DNA of 64,000 nt from Impatiens glandulifera (lineage: Eukaryota; Streptophyta; Magnoliopsida; Ericales; Balsaminaceae). The stretch is taken from contig NC_061862.1 of assembly GCF_907164915.1 (NCBI RefSeq), positions 9,039,505 to 9,103,504 on the forward strand, in the 5' to 3' direction. The notes under the pieces are model-generated. The model saw only the letters and a program-made list of their open reading frames with translations, made no database searches and had not been told where the DNA came from. The position numbers and the translations under genes were made by a program. Shown in pieces: positions 10,482-21,306 of the stretch. Each line of letters opens with the position of its first letter. Positions within the stretch are counted from its first letter, which is position 1.

Positions 10482-10966
10482 TGTTAAGCTTTAAACTATA
10501 ACCGAGCCTTTCGAGTTCTTTAGTTCAAGAAACAAGTTCTTGATTGTTGGGACCGATGATAGAATTCAATACTCAAATGCAGCGGACATAGAATGAGGAG
10601 AAAATTCGAGGTTAAGAGAGAAGAAACCGGGGTGAGAAGAGAATACCACTAGTATACACCTAGCGGTCCAAGAAAAGGGGATGAGGGTCGAGAGATAACT
10701 TAGAGCACCAAGTTCCAAAAGATTCAATTAATAGCCCCAAAAAGTGGGGTGGACATCAACATTTAAAGAGGCTGGTTTACCCAAGAGTATTCGGTTACAA
10801 CAAACTTTCAAAATAACAGAATTCAGTTTTAAACGAAATAAGAGAGAAAGGAAACAAAACAGAATTATTCAATAAAAACATAAACTGGCCCATATGCACA
10901 CTTGGACCGAGAGACGGGTGCTGGAAATACTTTAGAACCGAGGTTTTTGATGAGCAGACCATAACA
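10482..10966 (-). repeat. 3' LTR of the Gypsy element (485 bp)
   Basis: Starts TGTTATGGTC and ends GCTTAACA when read on the minus strand. Its last 197 bp in plus orientation (10,770-10,966) match 12,591-12,787 with few differences and no length change. Confidence 0.9.
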
Positions 10967-11279
10967 TAATCTCCCCCTTCGAGGTTCGTCGCACTCGACG
11001 AAAAGAACGTGGACTGGTCAGCCTCTAATACGCATCTTCAACTTCAAAACTATTGCTTCGGTCGAGCTTCAAAATGTTCAGCAAGCTTCGCCGCAAAGGA
11101 CTGGTCTTCTTAAAAATCTTTCGGCCGAATCATTTCAGTAGTGGAGCTGGTCGGGTCCTCGCGGTCTTTTGCGTTGCCCGGTCGCTTGCCACTCCGCCCA
11201 TGTGAGGAATTTCTGTGCACACAAGGTCGAGGTTTTCTTCGCTTAGAGCTGACCTTGGTTGCTGCAATGTCTCCAGCGC

Positions 11280-12605
11280 CTAGTCCAAAAATAATTTCTT
11301 CCAGCTTTGATTAAACTCTATAGTGTCTTCAAAAATCCAGGCCAAGTCCTTTTCCCGAACCAGCATAACAACGGCATCGAATGAGCCATAACTTCTAATT
11401 AGATCTTCAGGAATATCTTCCAAGGTCATTGCCGCGAGGGAAACAGTTTGGCCTTCGGGGTTACTCTTTATTTGCATTTTGGCAGCAGCACTATATTCAT
11501 CTAAGGTCTTTTCCACCTGGTTTCCATGCATCAAAGTGGCCTGCGACCGAGGAATCCCCTTTAGGACCGTGGTTCTGTCTTGCTTCTCATAGGATAGGGT
11601 CAGCTTTTCAAAGTCCCAAGAAGACGAGCCTAGAGTAATCATCCATTCAATTCCCAACACAATATCATATCCGTCCATGAAAATTACCTTCATTTCTGTT
11701 TGGTATACATTGTCTTCCATCGACCACTTCAAGTCTTTGCAAACACTAGAACATAACACATTAGACCCATCGACCACTCTAACCGATTGCACCTGGGTTG
11801 CTATGATTTTGTGGTCTATTTTCTCCAAAATCCCGCTATTGATAAAATTGTGGGTGCTGCCTGTATCGATCAGGATCACCCCCGGCAGGTTCCCAATTTT
11901 GCCAAGAATCTGGAGCGTTTGAAAAGCTTTAGACCCGGTCAAGGCATGTAAAGATATGGCAGGTTCATCCTTTGGGCCGAGCAACGAAGGTAAATCATCA
12001 AAAACAGGTTCTTAATCGGGTTCTTGGTCTTCTTGATTGGCCGAGACCATGAATAACTTTGATTTACACCTATGGTTTGGTTGCCATTTTTCATTGCAAG
12101 AGTAACATAGGCCCTTCTTCCGCTTCTCGTCCATTGAGGCTGGGTCTAATTGCTTAACATGGCCCTGGTTTTCATTTGAAGAGGACCCATATGATGAATT
12201 CTTGAAGTCAGTATTGGTGCTCGGCCCGACTTTATTGATATTGGATGGCGTGGGCAGCAACGGTGCTTCAGCGCTGTACAAGTTACCATTGCTCATTAAG
12301 GACCGATATGTTGCTTCTTGAACTTTAGTTATGGCCATGGCTTCGTTTAAAGAATCCGGGAATCGCAACCTGATGCAGTTCGCAATCTCTTCCCTTAGAC
12401 CGGACAAGTAGCAATCTATGACGTAGTCCCTTGGCATATGTAATAACTTTTGAGAGATCGACATGTACCGGAGATTATATTCTTGAACCGACCCAACCTG
12501 TTTTAAATTCATCAGCTGTCTCATTGGTGTGTCATGTATAGAGGGCCCGAATTGAGTCATAAGGTCTCTCTTGAACACGTCCCAAGATAAGGCTGGTTTA
12601 CCCAA
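11280..12605 (-). pseudogene. gag-pro: Gypsy gag-protease polyprotein fragment
   Basis: Read leftwards from 12,605. The retrotransposon-gag domain (WDVFKRDLMTQFGP; LSGLREEIANCIRLRFP) is followed by a zinc knuckle (CYSCNEKWQPNHRCKSK). After that comes an aspartic protease with its active-site motif (IDTGSTHNFINSG). An in-frame TAA at 12,014-12,012 separates gag from protease; the frame is otherwise continuous, so this is one nonsense mutation. The gag N-terminus is missing because a deletion joined it to the 5' LTR. The frame ends at 11,280, about 300 bp before the 3' LTR, with no polymerase domains. Confidence 0.88.
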
Positions 12606-12787
12606 GAGTATTTGGTTACAACAAACTTTTAAAATAATAGAATTCAGTTTTAAAAGAAATAAGAGAGAAAGGAAACAAAACAGAATTATTCAATAAAAAC
12701 ATAAACTGGCCCATATGCACACTTGGACCGAGAGACGGGTGCTGGAAATACTTTAGGACCAAGGTTTTTGATGAGAAGACCATAACA
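12591..12787 (-). repeat. Truncated 5' LTR of the Gypsy element
   Basis: Matches 10,770-10,966. Its inner edge lies within 'ggctggtttacccaagagt', which is shared by the LTR and by the gag coding region. That points to a deletion between short direct repeats that removed the rest of the LTR, the primer binding site and the gag start. Confidence 0.85.
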
Positions 12788-12792
12788 CATAC

Positions 12793-13000
12793 ATATAACA
12801 TTTTAATTTTATTTTTAATCGTTTTAAGCTTATGGGAAGGTGTGTTGCAACAACGACACAATCCAAAAACCTCAATCCAACCCAATTATCCATTTACTCT
12901 CACATATATATCCAAATTAACCACAATTCTCGACCAAACAATCCGGACACTTTGTATAATTTTATTGCATTATATTATTGAGGCACATCTTACTCATCTC
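12793..13000. repeat. Right piece of the split Helitron-type unit, with a 28-bp foreign insert
   Basis: Contains 'attttatttttaatcgtttt', 'tatccaaattaaccac' and 'caatccggacacttt' in the same order as the ~293-bp units at 38-39 kb. Positions 12,833-12,860 do not belong to the unit. They are identical to 13,897-13,924 inside the CACTA gene downstream. Confidence 0.7.
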
Positions 13001-13039
13001 TTATTAGGTTTCTCAACTTGGAGAAAATATTTATGAGGA

Positions 13040-13735
13040 TCTAAGAATATTAGGAAGTTGTCCTACTTTTTATGCGAAGAGGTTCATGTTGTGTCGATAC
13101 AAATTCAATATTGAGAGACACGATGAAGGCTTAACAACTCAAAACAATGGTGTTGATGTATTGGGTAACAATAATACCGAAACAGTGTCCTACTACGGAG
13201 TGTTGATGGGCATTAAAGAAGTCGAGTACATTAATGAAAGACGATTGATTCTTTTTAAATGCAAATAGTTTGATGTCCATTTGGGAGATCAGAGATTGAA
13301 AATAGACAAACATGGTTTTATAAGTGTTAATGTGAACCGCATTTTAAAAAATCAGAATCATGAACCATTTATCTTATCAAGTCAAGCGAAACAAGTGTTT
13401 TACGTTTCAGATATAGCATCAAAGGCCGGGTTGGAAAACTGTGACGACAATAAACTCAGGTTATTCAAACATCTAATTAAGGTTTTATTGTATTTTATTA
13501 TAATTTAATTAGTTAAAATTATGTGACCACTTTTTTTAATAGAGAAGATGACACATAAGTAGAAGCAATCAACTTATAGAGGAGGCATGTGTTGGGATAC
13601 TTGAGGATCTCTAGAGGAGAACTGTTCAACTCAAAGCGGGTGGCTCTAATGAGCTAGATTACACACCCGACCATGTAGATCCGACATTACCAGAGGTTGA
13701 GATTATGACGACATCATCCTCCCAGCCTGCAAGTA
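13040..13735 (+). pseudogene. TNP2: TNP2-type CACTA transposase, C-terminal DUF4216 region
   Basis: The frame reads FYAKRFMLCRYKFNIERHDE, then YYGVLMGIKEVEYI and RRLILFKCK, a stop, FDVH, and later SSQAKQVFYVSD. This order is diagnostic of DUF4216, the C-terminal part of En/Spm transposases. TAG at 13,267-13,269 stands where the family has Trp, consistent with TGG to TAG. A second exon at about 13,557-13,735 gives the usual tail (RRTVQLKAGGSNELDYTPD; DPTLPEVEI). The catalytic N-terminal portion is gone. Confidence 0.85.
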
Positions 13736-14118
13736 TATGTTATAACTCTTTGAATACATACAAATTTAATTATTAATGTTGTTTATTACTTTTGAAGGAT
13801 CTACATCAAAGAGAAAGTGTCGGAGAAAAAATAAGAACACTACCCTCTCGAAATTAACCCCGGGTTCAGAAAATAACAATAGAATTATCTCCAAATGGGA
13901 AGGTGTGTTGCAACAACGACACGACATGGTCCAGACATATTGGGATCATGGTTTGGGACTCCACTGTGATATCACATCGTCTGTTACATTGGTCAGACTT
14001 GAGCTCCACCAACATAGAGCATCTTTAAAAGTCTGTAACGGTAAGTGTTAATATCTTATTTTATTAAACTTCAATCTCTAATGCATAATAATAATTAATG
14101 AATAACTTAATTACGTGT

Positions 14119-15258
14119 TGTTAGGATCAAAGACAACAATAGAAGGAGGGTTGAATATTGTTGTTTTATTTTTCACTTAAATGCGATTTTAATCATGTTA
14201 GAGATTGAAATTTGTTTATATTCTTGAACAAATCGTAACAAGCTCTTGAACGGTTTCAAGTGCGGAAAGTGCTTGCGGGATTTGAAGCGAAAGATATAAG
14301 ACTAAATGAAGCAATGAAAAGATAACACAAGATTTTATGGATGTTCGGAGATAAAACTCATATGTCACTCCTTCTGTTTCAGAAGGATTACACTAGAAGA
14401 CTTTGATTTGTATAGCATCTATACAAACCCACTCAGATCACAGGTCTTAACACTTGCCTGTCTAAACTCCTATCTATCACACTATTTTGTTGAATAGACT
14501 CTCTATTCAACTTACACGCGTAAAATGATTATCAAATAATACAAGAGATTATCGCTCAATGTAACGTATTCACCGGATAGAAGAGCCGAGAGTGGAAAAA
14601 CTGAGAGAACCGAGAGATTTGTTCTCTTATGCTTTTTTATCTTTCATGCATGTCAACGGTCGAATCTACTTTATTGACACGTGACAATTGTACATTTTTC
14701 GTATGCCTGACGTACGGGATTGTACGTAGTTTTAGTGCGCATGAGAATGGAATATTTGTTTATCGTTTTGCATGTCAAATTAGAGAACTAGTTGTATATT
14801 TTGTCGTATTCAGATGATGTAGAACTCAAATGATAGTGAGCTCTACTGATGAGCTACTCTACTGATAGAGGACTCAACTGATGAAGAGTCTGCTGATGGC
14901 GCATCTTCACTTGATGAGGAGTCTGCTGATGGCGACTCTATTGATAGCGCATCTTCAACTGATATCAACTCTGCTGATGTCAACTCTGCTGCCATCGAAC
15001 TCAGCTGACGGAGCGACTCTACTGCCATCGATTCTTCAGTTTTTACTTACACATTAACACATTACTGAACTTAGTTTTATTCCTTCATCAAAATCATCAT
15101 CAAAATTATGCGTGTTTATTTTAATTATCCCAAGTTCATTTTGATTAATTAAAATATTTTCCATAATTCAACTTAATTTAATGATTTCCCCTTTTAACTT
15201 AATTTATCAATTTCCCCCTTTTTAATTTAGCAATTTTACTTTTTAACTTAATTTAACA
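14119..15258. mobile_element. Solo LTR (1,140 bp), TSD CGTGT
   Basis: Begins TGTTAGGATC and ends TTTAACA. It is flanked by perfect CGTGT repeats (14,114-14,118 and 15,259-15,263), in an intron of the CACTA gene just before its acceptor. No internal domain is present, so it is the product of LTR-LTR recombination. A short repeat around 'actctgctgatg' (14,820-15,040) gives a Ser/Ala-rich open frame that I do not consider a gene. The orientation of the lost element is unknown. Confidence 0.88.
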
Positions 15259-17398
15259 CGTGTCTTTGTAGAATCGTTTTAAGGCAGTGTCGGAACCTAT
15301 CGAGCATTGTCAGAAACAGATAATGGAACATGTTAAGGTGGTTTGGGATAAGTTCTAATGTGATATCAATCAGAATCATGTTTAAGCTCATGATGGGGAT
15401 GTAACATCTATTAGAGAACACACCCCGAATGAATATACAGAAGATGATTGAAATTACATTTTGGATCATCACTTTCTATGAGACAATTTCTGGATGAATC
15501 TTTAAATTCTAAACTTTATACATCCTTGTTTATAACTAAGTATTAATTGATGTTTTCAAACATAGGTAAGAAATGAGCAGAATTAAAAAAGTAGGAAAAT
15601 GTTCGAATGACACATCATGCGGGGAGTATGTCATTCTCTCAGGTGGAAACAAAAATGTTATGTGTATTTATTCGAGAGTCAATAATATGTTAACTATATT
15701 TTGATAATTAACATTAATATTTAATCTTCACAGGAGAGGACTACGAGTAAGGCGCCAACACACATTGACATTTTCTACGAGACACACAATAGAAAATGAA
15801 TAGGTGATGACTCTAATCGTGTGACGGATCCCCATATACATGAGAGAATTTACAGGTGCCAATTTCTGACACGACACGAAAACCTAACTCGAACCGAACA
15901 CGAAAAAATTAGGTTCAGGTCATATATTTTTTAGTTTAGGTCAAAATTGGATCGACCTATTTAACCTGATTAATAAACGGGTTAAAATCGTGTCAATTTG
16001 AAATAATCAAAAATAGACCTGCCAACCTGTTTTTTTCTAACATCATTCTTGTAAAATATAAATTGTAATCTACATCATTCTTGTAAATTGTAATCTTGGC
16101 CACAAGTTTTCTCTCTCTAAGTTCTAACATCCTTCTTGGAATCTTGGCTCTAGCTGTAACTCTCAGCCACTATTTTTGTTGGCTCTCGCCTCTTTGTCTA
16201 TATCTCTAACTTCTTCTTTGGCAGCGTCTACGACTCTGGATGTCGGACACCATTTTTGTTGGTTGGCTCTCGCCTCTCTGTCTATATCTCTAACTTCTTC
16301 TTTTGCAGCGCTTGCGCCGCTACCATGGAGAGAACTAAAGACGATAACAATTTAATGGATCTCGAAGATTACACAGATTATTCAACTCAAGAAATCGATG
16401 GGGGCACGCAATCTTCTCACCCTAATGACAAATAAAAAGTCATTGTTGTTCATCAGTCAAAAAAAGAAGAAGACTACTTTCATCTGGAGTTTGGTCACAC
16501 TTCACTATCATTTCTCAAAAGCCAAATGAGAAACTTAAATGCAAATGTAACCGTTGTGGGACTAAGATTCAGATGATAGTAAGTATGGCCCAGGTAATTT
16601 ACTCCGTCATTATAAAAAGTGTGTAAACATGAGTACAAAAAAAATTGGACAGTACCTAATTACTACAGATGAAGGTTCACGCTTAATCACAAGAAACTCA
16701 AACTTTAGTCAAGAAAAATTCAGGGAGTTGGTGGTGCAATCGATATTGAGACATGATTTGTCATTTTCTTTTGTTAAATATGAAGGAATATGGAATATCT
16801 TTATGCATTTGAAATTGAGAGTTAGTCATTTATCAAGAAACACCGCAAAGTCGGATATTATGAAGATTTATAGTGCTGAATTTAATCGACTACGTAGTGA
16901 GTTAGTTGAATATTCTGGTAGAATGTGTTTAACCTCTAATGCTTGGACTTTTATTGTTACGGATGGATACCTGAGTTTGACTGCACATTATGTATACAAG
17001 AATTGGGTGCTGAAAAAAGAATTCTGAATTTTTCTTATATTCCTCCTCCACATACTGGAGTTGCTTTAGCTTAAAAAATTTATGGTTTGGCTACTGATTG
17101 GGGTATTGAAAAAAATTGTTTTCTATTACTTTGGATAATGCTAGTGCTAATGATGCTTGTGTTGAAATACTTAAAAGTCATCTTCATTATTTTGATTTTT
17201 GATGGAATTTTATTCATGTGCGTTGTTGTGCACATATTCTCAATTTGATTGTACAAGATGGTTTGAAAGAGATTGACATTTCAGTGGATAATATTAGAGA
17301 ATGTGTTAAATATGTGAAGGGTTCTCAAGGAAGAAAGCAAAAGTTCATCAATTGTATTTCTCAAACTTCTCTAGATTCTAAAAGAGCATTAGTGCAAG

Positions 17399-19004
17399 GG
17401 GATAAATGACAAATTTAGTACTGTACTTGGACAATTTTATCAATTTAAGACACTTCTTTATCAAATTTAGTGCAAGGGGATAAACAATTTTAACTTTTGT
17501 CATTTAAAGAACTATCTTGGTATCATTTAGTCATATTTAGAACTCTCACTAACTCTATTAACTTATTTAATATTATTTATTTCTTTATTATAATTTTTTA
17601 ACATCAATCAAACAAAACCTAAATTTATTTAAACAAAAAAACTTAACCGGCTCTTCTCACTGAATCCAATCTCTTCAACAAAATTAATCTCCTCTCTCTC
17701 TCCACATCACTATAGTCGTTTGCTTCAGAGAGGAGCTAAAGTTGGTGTCGAAGATAGATAGGGTAGCACGGTATTCATATTCGATCGATCATCATCTACT
17801 AAGGGAAACCCTAACAGACTCCGAGCCAGAGGAAGGATTGGAAGTCAGTGAGAGGGATGGACGATACGTACACCAAAGAAGGGTGGTCACGACGGCAAGT
17901 TCACATGGTTTGATGACGGTTATTCGCTTGTGGAACTAGGGATCCTTGGAGATGTTGATGAGGAGGTTGATTCCAAGGACCTTAACTACGATGATCATGA
18001 ATATATCGTCGCTCATCGTGAAGACTTGATGCTGAAGATGAATCAATGATAAGAAGAAACAAGTGGATCGATTAGGGCTAGAAGCAAAGTAAAATATGCC
18101 CTAGATTCAAATAAACCCCTCTATTCGAGATCATATAAATATAAAACTAGTTAATTGATGTTTCCTAAAGAAATATTAATTATCCTAATGTCAAACAATA
18201 TGAGATCGATCCATAACAGAAGAAACATAACAATCTATCTCGTTTATCAGTAAAAGCAACATAAGTCTCCTTTTCCCTTGCTTTGTTGAATTATTAATAA
18301 CTAGTCTAAAATTGTTCGTAGAGAAAACGACCTCTTCTCTGCCTTGGTTTCTCCGCCGGTCTCCTCGATCGGCTGTTGCTTTTATCGTAACATTCAACAA
18401 TAGAGGGTCGCCACATTTCCTTATGATGACTTTATTTGTTTCTCAATGGTGTCTTGCCAGCCTCTACACACTGTTGTTATCCACATTGGAAGTCTGTCAC
18501 CGCTACATGGTACGATAGGGAAGAAGGAGACGGCAGCAGCAATGGTATGCATTTACAGTCGATACATATAGCTAGGCTACGCTCATCATCAAATCCAATC
18601 TTAAAATAATTAAATTCAATTAATTTCTTACCGGACGCTCTTCTGTCTTTCGGGCTATGGTGATGATGTGGAGAGGGAGAGACGACAATTAAATTTCATT
18701 GAAGAAATTTAATTTCAGTGAGTGGAGAGTGAAGAGGTGATGTTCTAAGTTGTCGTTTGATTGATAGTAATAAATAAATAAATTTAGGTTACGTTTGTTT
18801 GATGTTAATAAAAATATAATAAATAAAGAAATAAATAATTAAATAATTAAATGTAACAATAAAGTTAAATAAGTTAACAGAGTTAGTTGAAGTTCTAAAT
18901 ATGACTAAATAATGAAAGAAGAGTTCTTTAAATGACAAAAAAATAGGAGAATCCTAAATTTGACAAAACTCTTCAACTTCAGTCCTAGATTTATTATTTA
19001 TCCC
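17399..19004. mobile_element. Mutator-like element with long TIRs and gene-like cargo, TSD TAGTGCAAG
   Basis: A perfect 9-bp duplication TAGTGCAAG (17,390-17,398 and 19,005-19,013) flanks ends GGGATAAAT/ATTTATCCC. The terminal inverted repeats run about 320-350 bp (17,399-17,718 and about 18,655-19,004) with moderate divergence. There is no transposase. The ~900-bp interior has a more gene-like composition, including an acidic reading frame, so it fits a Pack-MULE. It interrupts the hAT transposase. Confidence 0.92.
17742..18049 (+). pseudogene. Gene-like fragment carried by the Mutator element (possible capture)
   Basis: From 17,870 a frame reads TPKKGGHDGKFTWFDDGYSL, then LGILGDVDEEVDSKDLNYDD, and ends with TGA at 18,047-18,049. 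Just upstream another frame reads DSEPEEGLEVSERDGRY, so a single frameshift near 17,865 may divide one original sequence. The KKGG-x-GK-x-TW plus acidic 'LNYDD' pattern reminds me of N-terminal regions of plant MA3/PDCD4-like proteins, but I am not sure. I see no full domain. A captured exon is the likeliest reading. Confidence 0.5.
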
Positions 19005-21306
19005 TAGTGCAAGATGTTCCTACTAGATGGAATTCTACATATAGGATGCTTTCTAGTGCTCTTTACTATCGTGTTGCCTTTTGTCATCTTCAACTGTGTG
19101 ACTCTAATTTTCAGAGTTGTCCGTCTATAGAAGAGTGGGAAAGAGTTAAAAAAATATGTGGATTTCTTGAAGTTTTTTATGATGCAACTTTGGATTTTTC
19201 TGGATCTCGATATCCAACTGCAAACTTGTACTTTCCACATGTTTTCTTAATACATTTAAAGTTAAATGAAGAGTCATCAAGTGAGGATTTATATATGAAG
19301 AAGATAGCTTATCAAATATTTGTTAAGTTCAATAAATATTGGTGTGAGTTCCATATATTGTTAGCCATTGCTGTGGTATTTAATCCTCGGTACAAGTTTT
19401 AGTTTCTTGAATTTAGCTATGGAAAACTTTATGGTACTAGATCTTGGAAATTAAAGAAGGTTAGAGAAGCTCTTTTTGGTCTTTTTGACGAGTATATGAA
19501 ATATTCCAATGTTAGTTGTTCATCATCATCTTCGCAAGGGAGTAAATTTGTTCATTCTTCTAGAAATCTTGAAACTAGTAAACAGTCCTCAAATTTTTTC
19601 AAGGTATAATAATATATTTTTATGTTGTTAATTATAATTTCACACTAACAAACATTTTGATTCTTTTAAATTTTTTTATCTAATATAATATTTAATTGTC
19701 TTGATATTTCAGGAATTTGATGAATTTGAAAATTTTGAGTTTGCTGGTAGTACTAAAAAGGTCAATTAAAAATATATTTAGATGAACTACGAAATAAAAG
19801 GACATCTTCTGTTTATGTACTTGAGTTTTGGAAATCCCAACAATTCAAATATTCAGAGCTAGCTAAATTATCTAAAGATATTCTTGTCGTTACAATTTGA
19901 ATGGTTGCATCTGAATCGGCCGTTAGTCTTGGTGGTAGAATACTTTATCATTATCGTAGTTCAATGTCTCCCAAAGTTGAAGCCTTAATTTGAAGTAGAG
20001 ATTGGTTATTTGGAGCAAACGGTAAAGTTTTATATCTTTAATTTTTTTAATCTAAAGCTTCATTAGTTTCATATTGTAGTTTTTCCTTTCCATTTTGTGT
20101 AGATTTATCTTTGGTCAAATTTGAAGAAGTAACTCAAGACATTATGGGTTTGGACCTCAACAAAGGTGAATCAGATATTAGGTTGGTTGAAGGTGTAAAT
20201 TTAAATACTGGTAATTAGATAGTTGGTGAGTTAATATTTTTTTTCATTAATATGTGTATCATAATTCATAAGTTATGATGCATTTTATTAACTTAGTTGA
20301 TGGACATTCTCATTGTAAAAAATATATATTTGAATGTAGTATTTGAAGTTTGGACTATGATTTTTTAATATGGTTTTAGTTTGTAATTTTAATGGTTTTC
20401 ATTATTTACAGATTTTGCTATCTTTTCACATATGATAATATAATTTAAAGTTTGAACTATTATTTGATATATTTGAATTTTAATAGTAATATTTTGAATT
20501 CAAAGTATGATTTGTTTGTAATTTGTGTAATCTGAAATAGAGATTGCTACTAAGTATTAGATCCGAGAAATGTTTAAAATATGTATATAAAAAATAGATT
20601 GATATAGTTCTTCCTTTTTTCCAATGGATGATTTAGCTACATTACAATATATTGCTACTAATTTATATCGGGTCAATCTAGTCAAACATGTCAGATCGTC
20701 AGGTTCAGGTCTACTATAAATAAACAGATCAGGTTCATGTTAAAAATTTTGACACGAATTACTAAATATGTCAGGTTTATGTTTGTATTTTTTAACCCGT
20801 TAACCTGTCAACCCGAACTCGCTAACCTAAATCTCACCTGAATTGCCACCCCTAAGAAAATTTTAAATGTACTTCACTTACTTATTGATGTTATAATTAA
20901 CTAATCAACATTTGTTTTATTTTGTAGGATGCGATGTGTTAGACGCTCGAGAGAAATCCTAATATGTCCGATTATGAGCTGACCGATAACGTTTTTGGAC
21001 GACAAGAGCACATGAGGATCATTGGAATGGGATCTGGGGCCCACACAGTTTAGATGAGATTTGCGGAGTGGAAGTCAATCGCAGCAGAGGGAGCAAGAGT
21101 ACGAGCAGTTGCGTACTGAATTACAAGAGGACTTTTCGAAAAAGAACATTTGGAGTCTCTAATACATGAGCAAGCAAATGTGATACAAGAGCAAAAACTT
21201 GAGTCACAAAGACAAGCACTTGAGACACAAAGACAAATGGAAATACAACTGGAAAGACAAAGAGAAGAATTTCAGAACCAACTGGCGGCGTTTATGGCGA
21301 GATATT

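Larger units (their letters stand above)
10482..12787 (-). mobile_element. Gypsy-type LTR retrotransposon, internally deleted, TSD CATAC
   Basis: It runs on the minus strand from 12,787 to 10,482. Its ends are TGTTA/TAACA type and it is flanked by perfect 5-bp repeats CATAC (10,477-10,481 and 12,788-12,792). The 3' LTR is 10,482-10,966. The purine tract AAGGGGGAGATTA lies directly upstream of it (10,967-10,979, read on the minus strand). The 5' LTR is cut to its first 197 bp (12,591-12,787). Gag and protease remain; reverse transcriptase, RNase H and integrase are absent, so it is not autonomous. Confidence 0.9.
16325..20219 (+). pseudogene. hAT transposase (BED finger, RNase-H-like core, C-terminal dimerisation domain)
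   Basis: The ATG at 16,325 opens an acidic N-terminus. A BED-type finger follows (SGVWSHFTI; KCKCNRCGTKI; LLRHYKKC). The core continues at 16,629-17,027 (MCLTSNAWTFIVTDGYLSLT) and 17,218-17,398 (RCCAHILNLIVQDGLKEI). After the 1.6-kb insertion it resumes at 19,005 (DVPTRWNSTYRML; DFSGSRYPTANLYF). The C-terminal dimerisation region at about 19,760-20,010 reads VLEFWKSQQFKYSELAKLSK and ASESAVSLGGRILYHYRSSM. Stops and frame changes occur in several places, for example before 16,440, near 17,070 and near 19,400. The order matches RICESLEEPER/DAYSLEEPER-like plant hAT proteins. Confidence 0.9.
15851..20854 (+). mobile_element. hAT transposon inserted in CACTA 1
   Basis: Ends TACAGGTGCCAATT and, inverted, TAGGGGTGGCAATT match at 11 of 14 positions. 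The 8-bp flanks AGAGAATT (15,843-15,850) and AGAAAATT (20,855-20,862) differ at one base, as expected for an old hAT target-site duplication. Inside is a broken hAT transposase gene, which is itself interrupted by a Mutator-type element. A ~77-bp duplication ('ttggctctcgcctct' ... 'ctaacttcttctttt') lies at about 16,171-16,311, just upstream of the coding start. Confidence 0.9.

Noticed and set aside
14843..15028. Ser/Ala-rich open frame on the minus strand
   Set aside because: It lies inside the solo LTR and comes from its short internal repeats.
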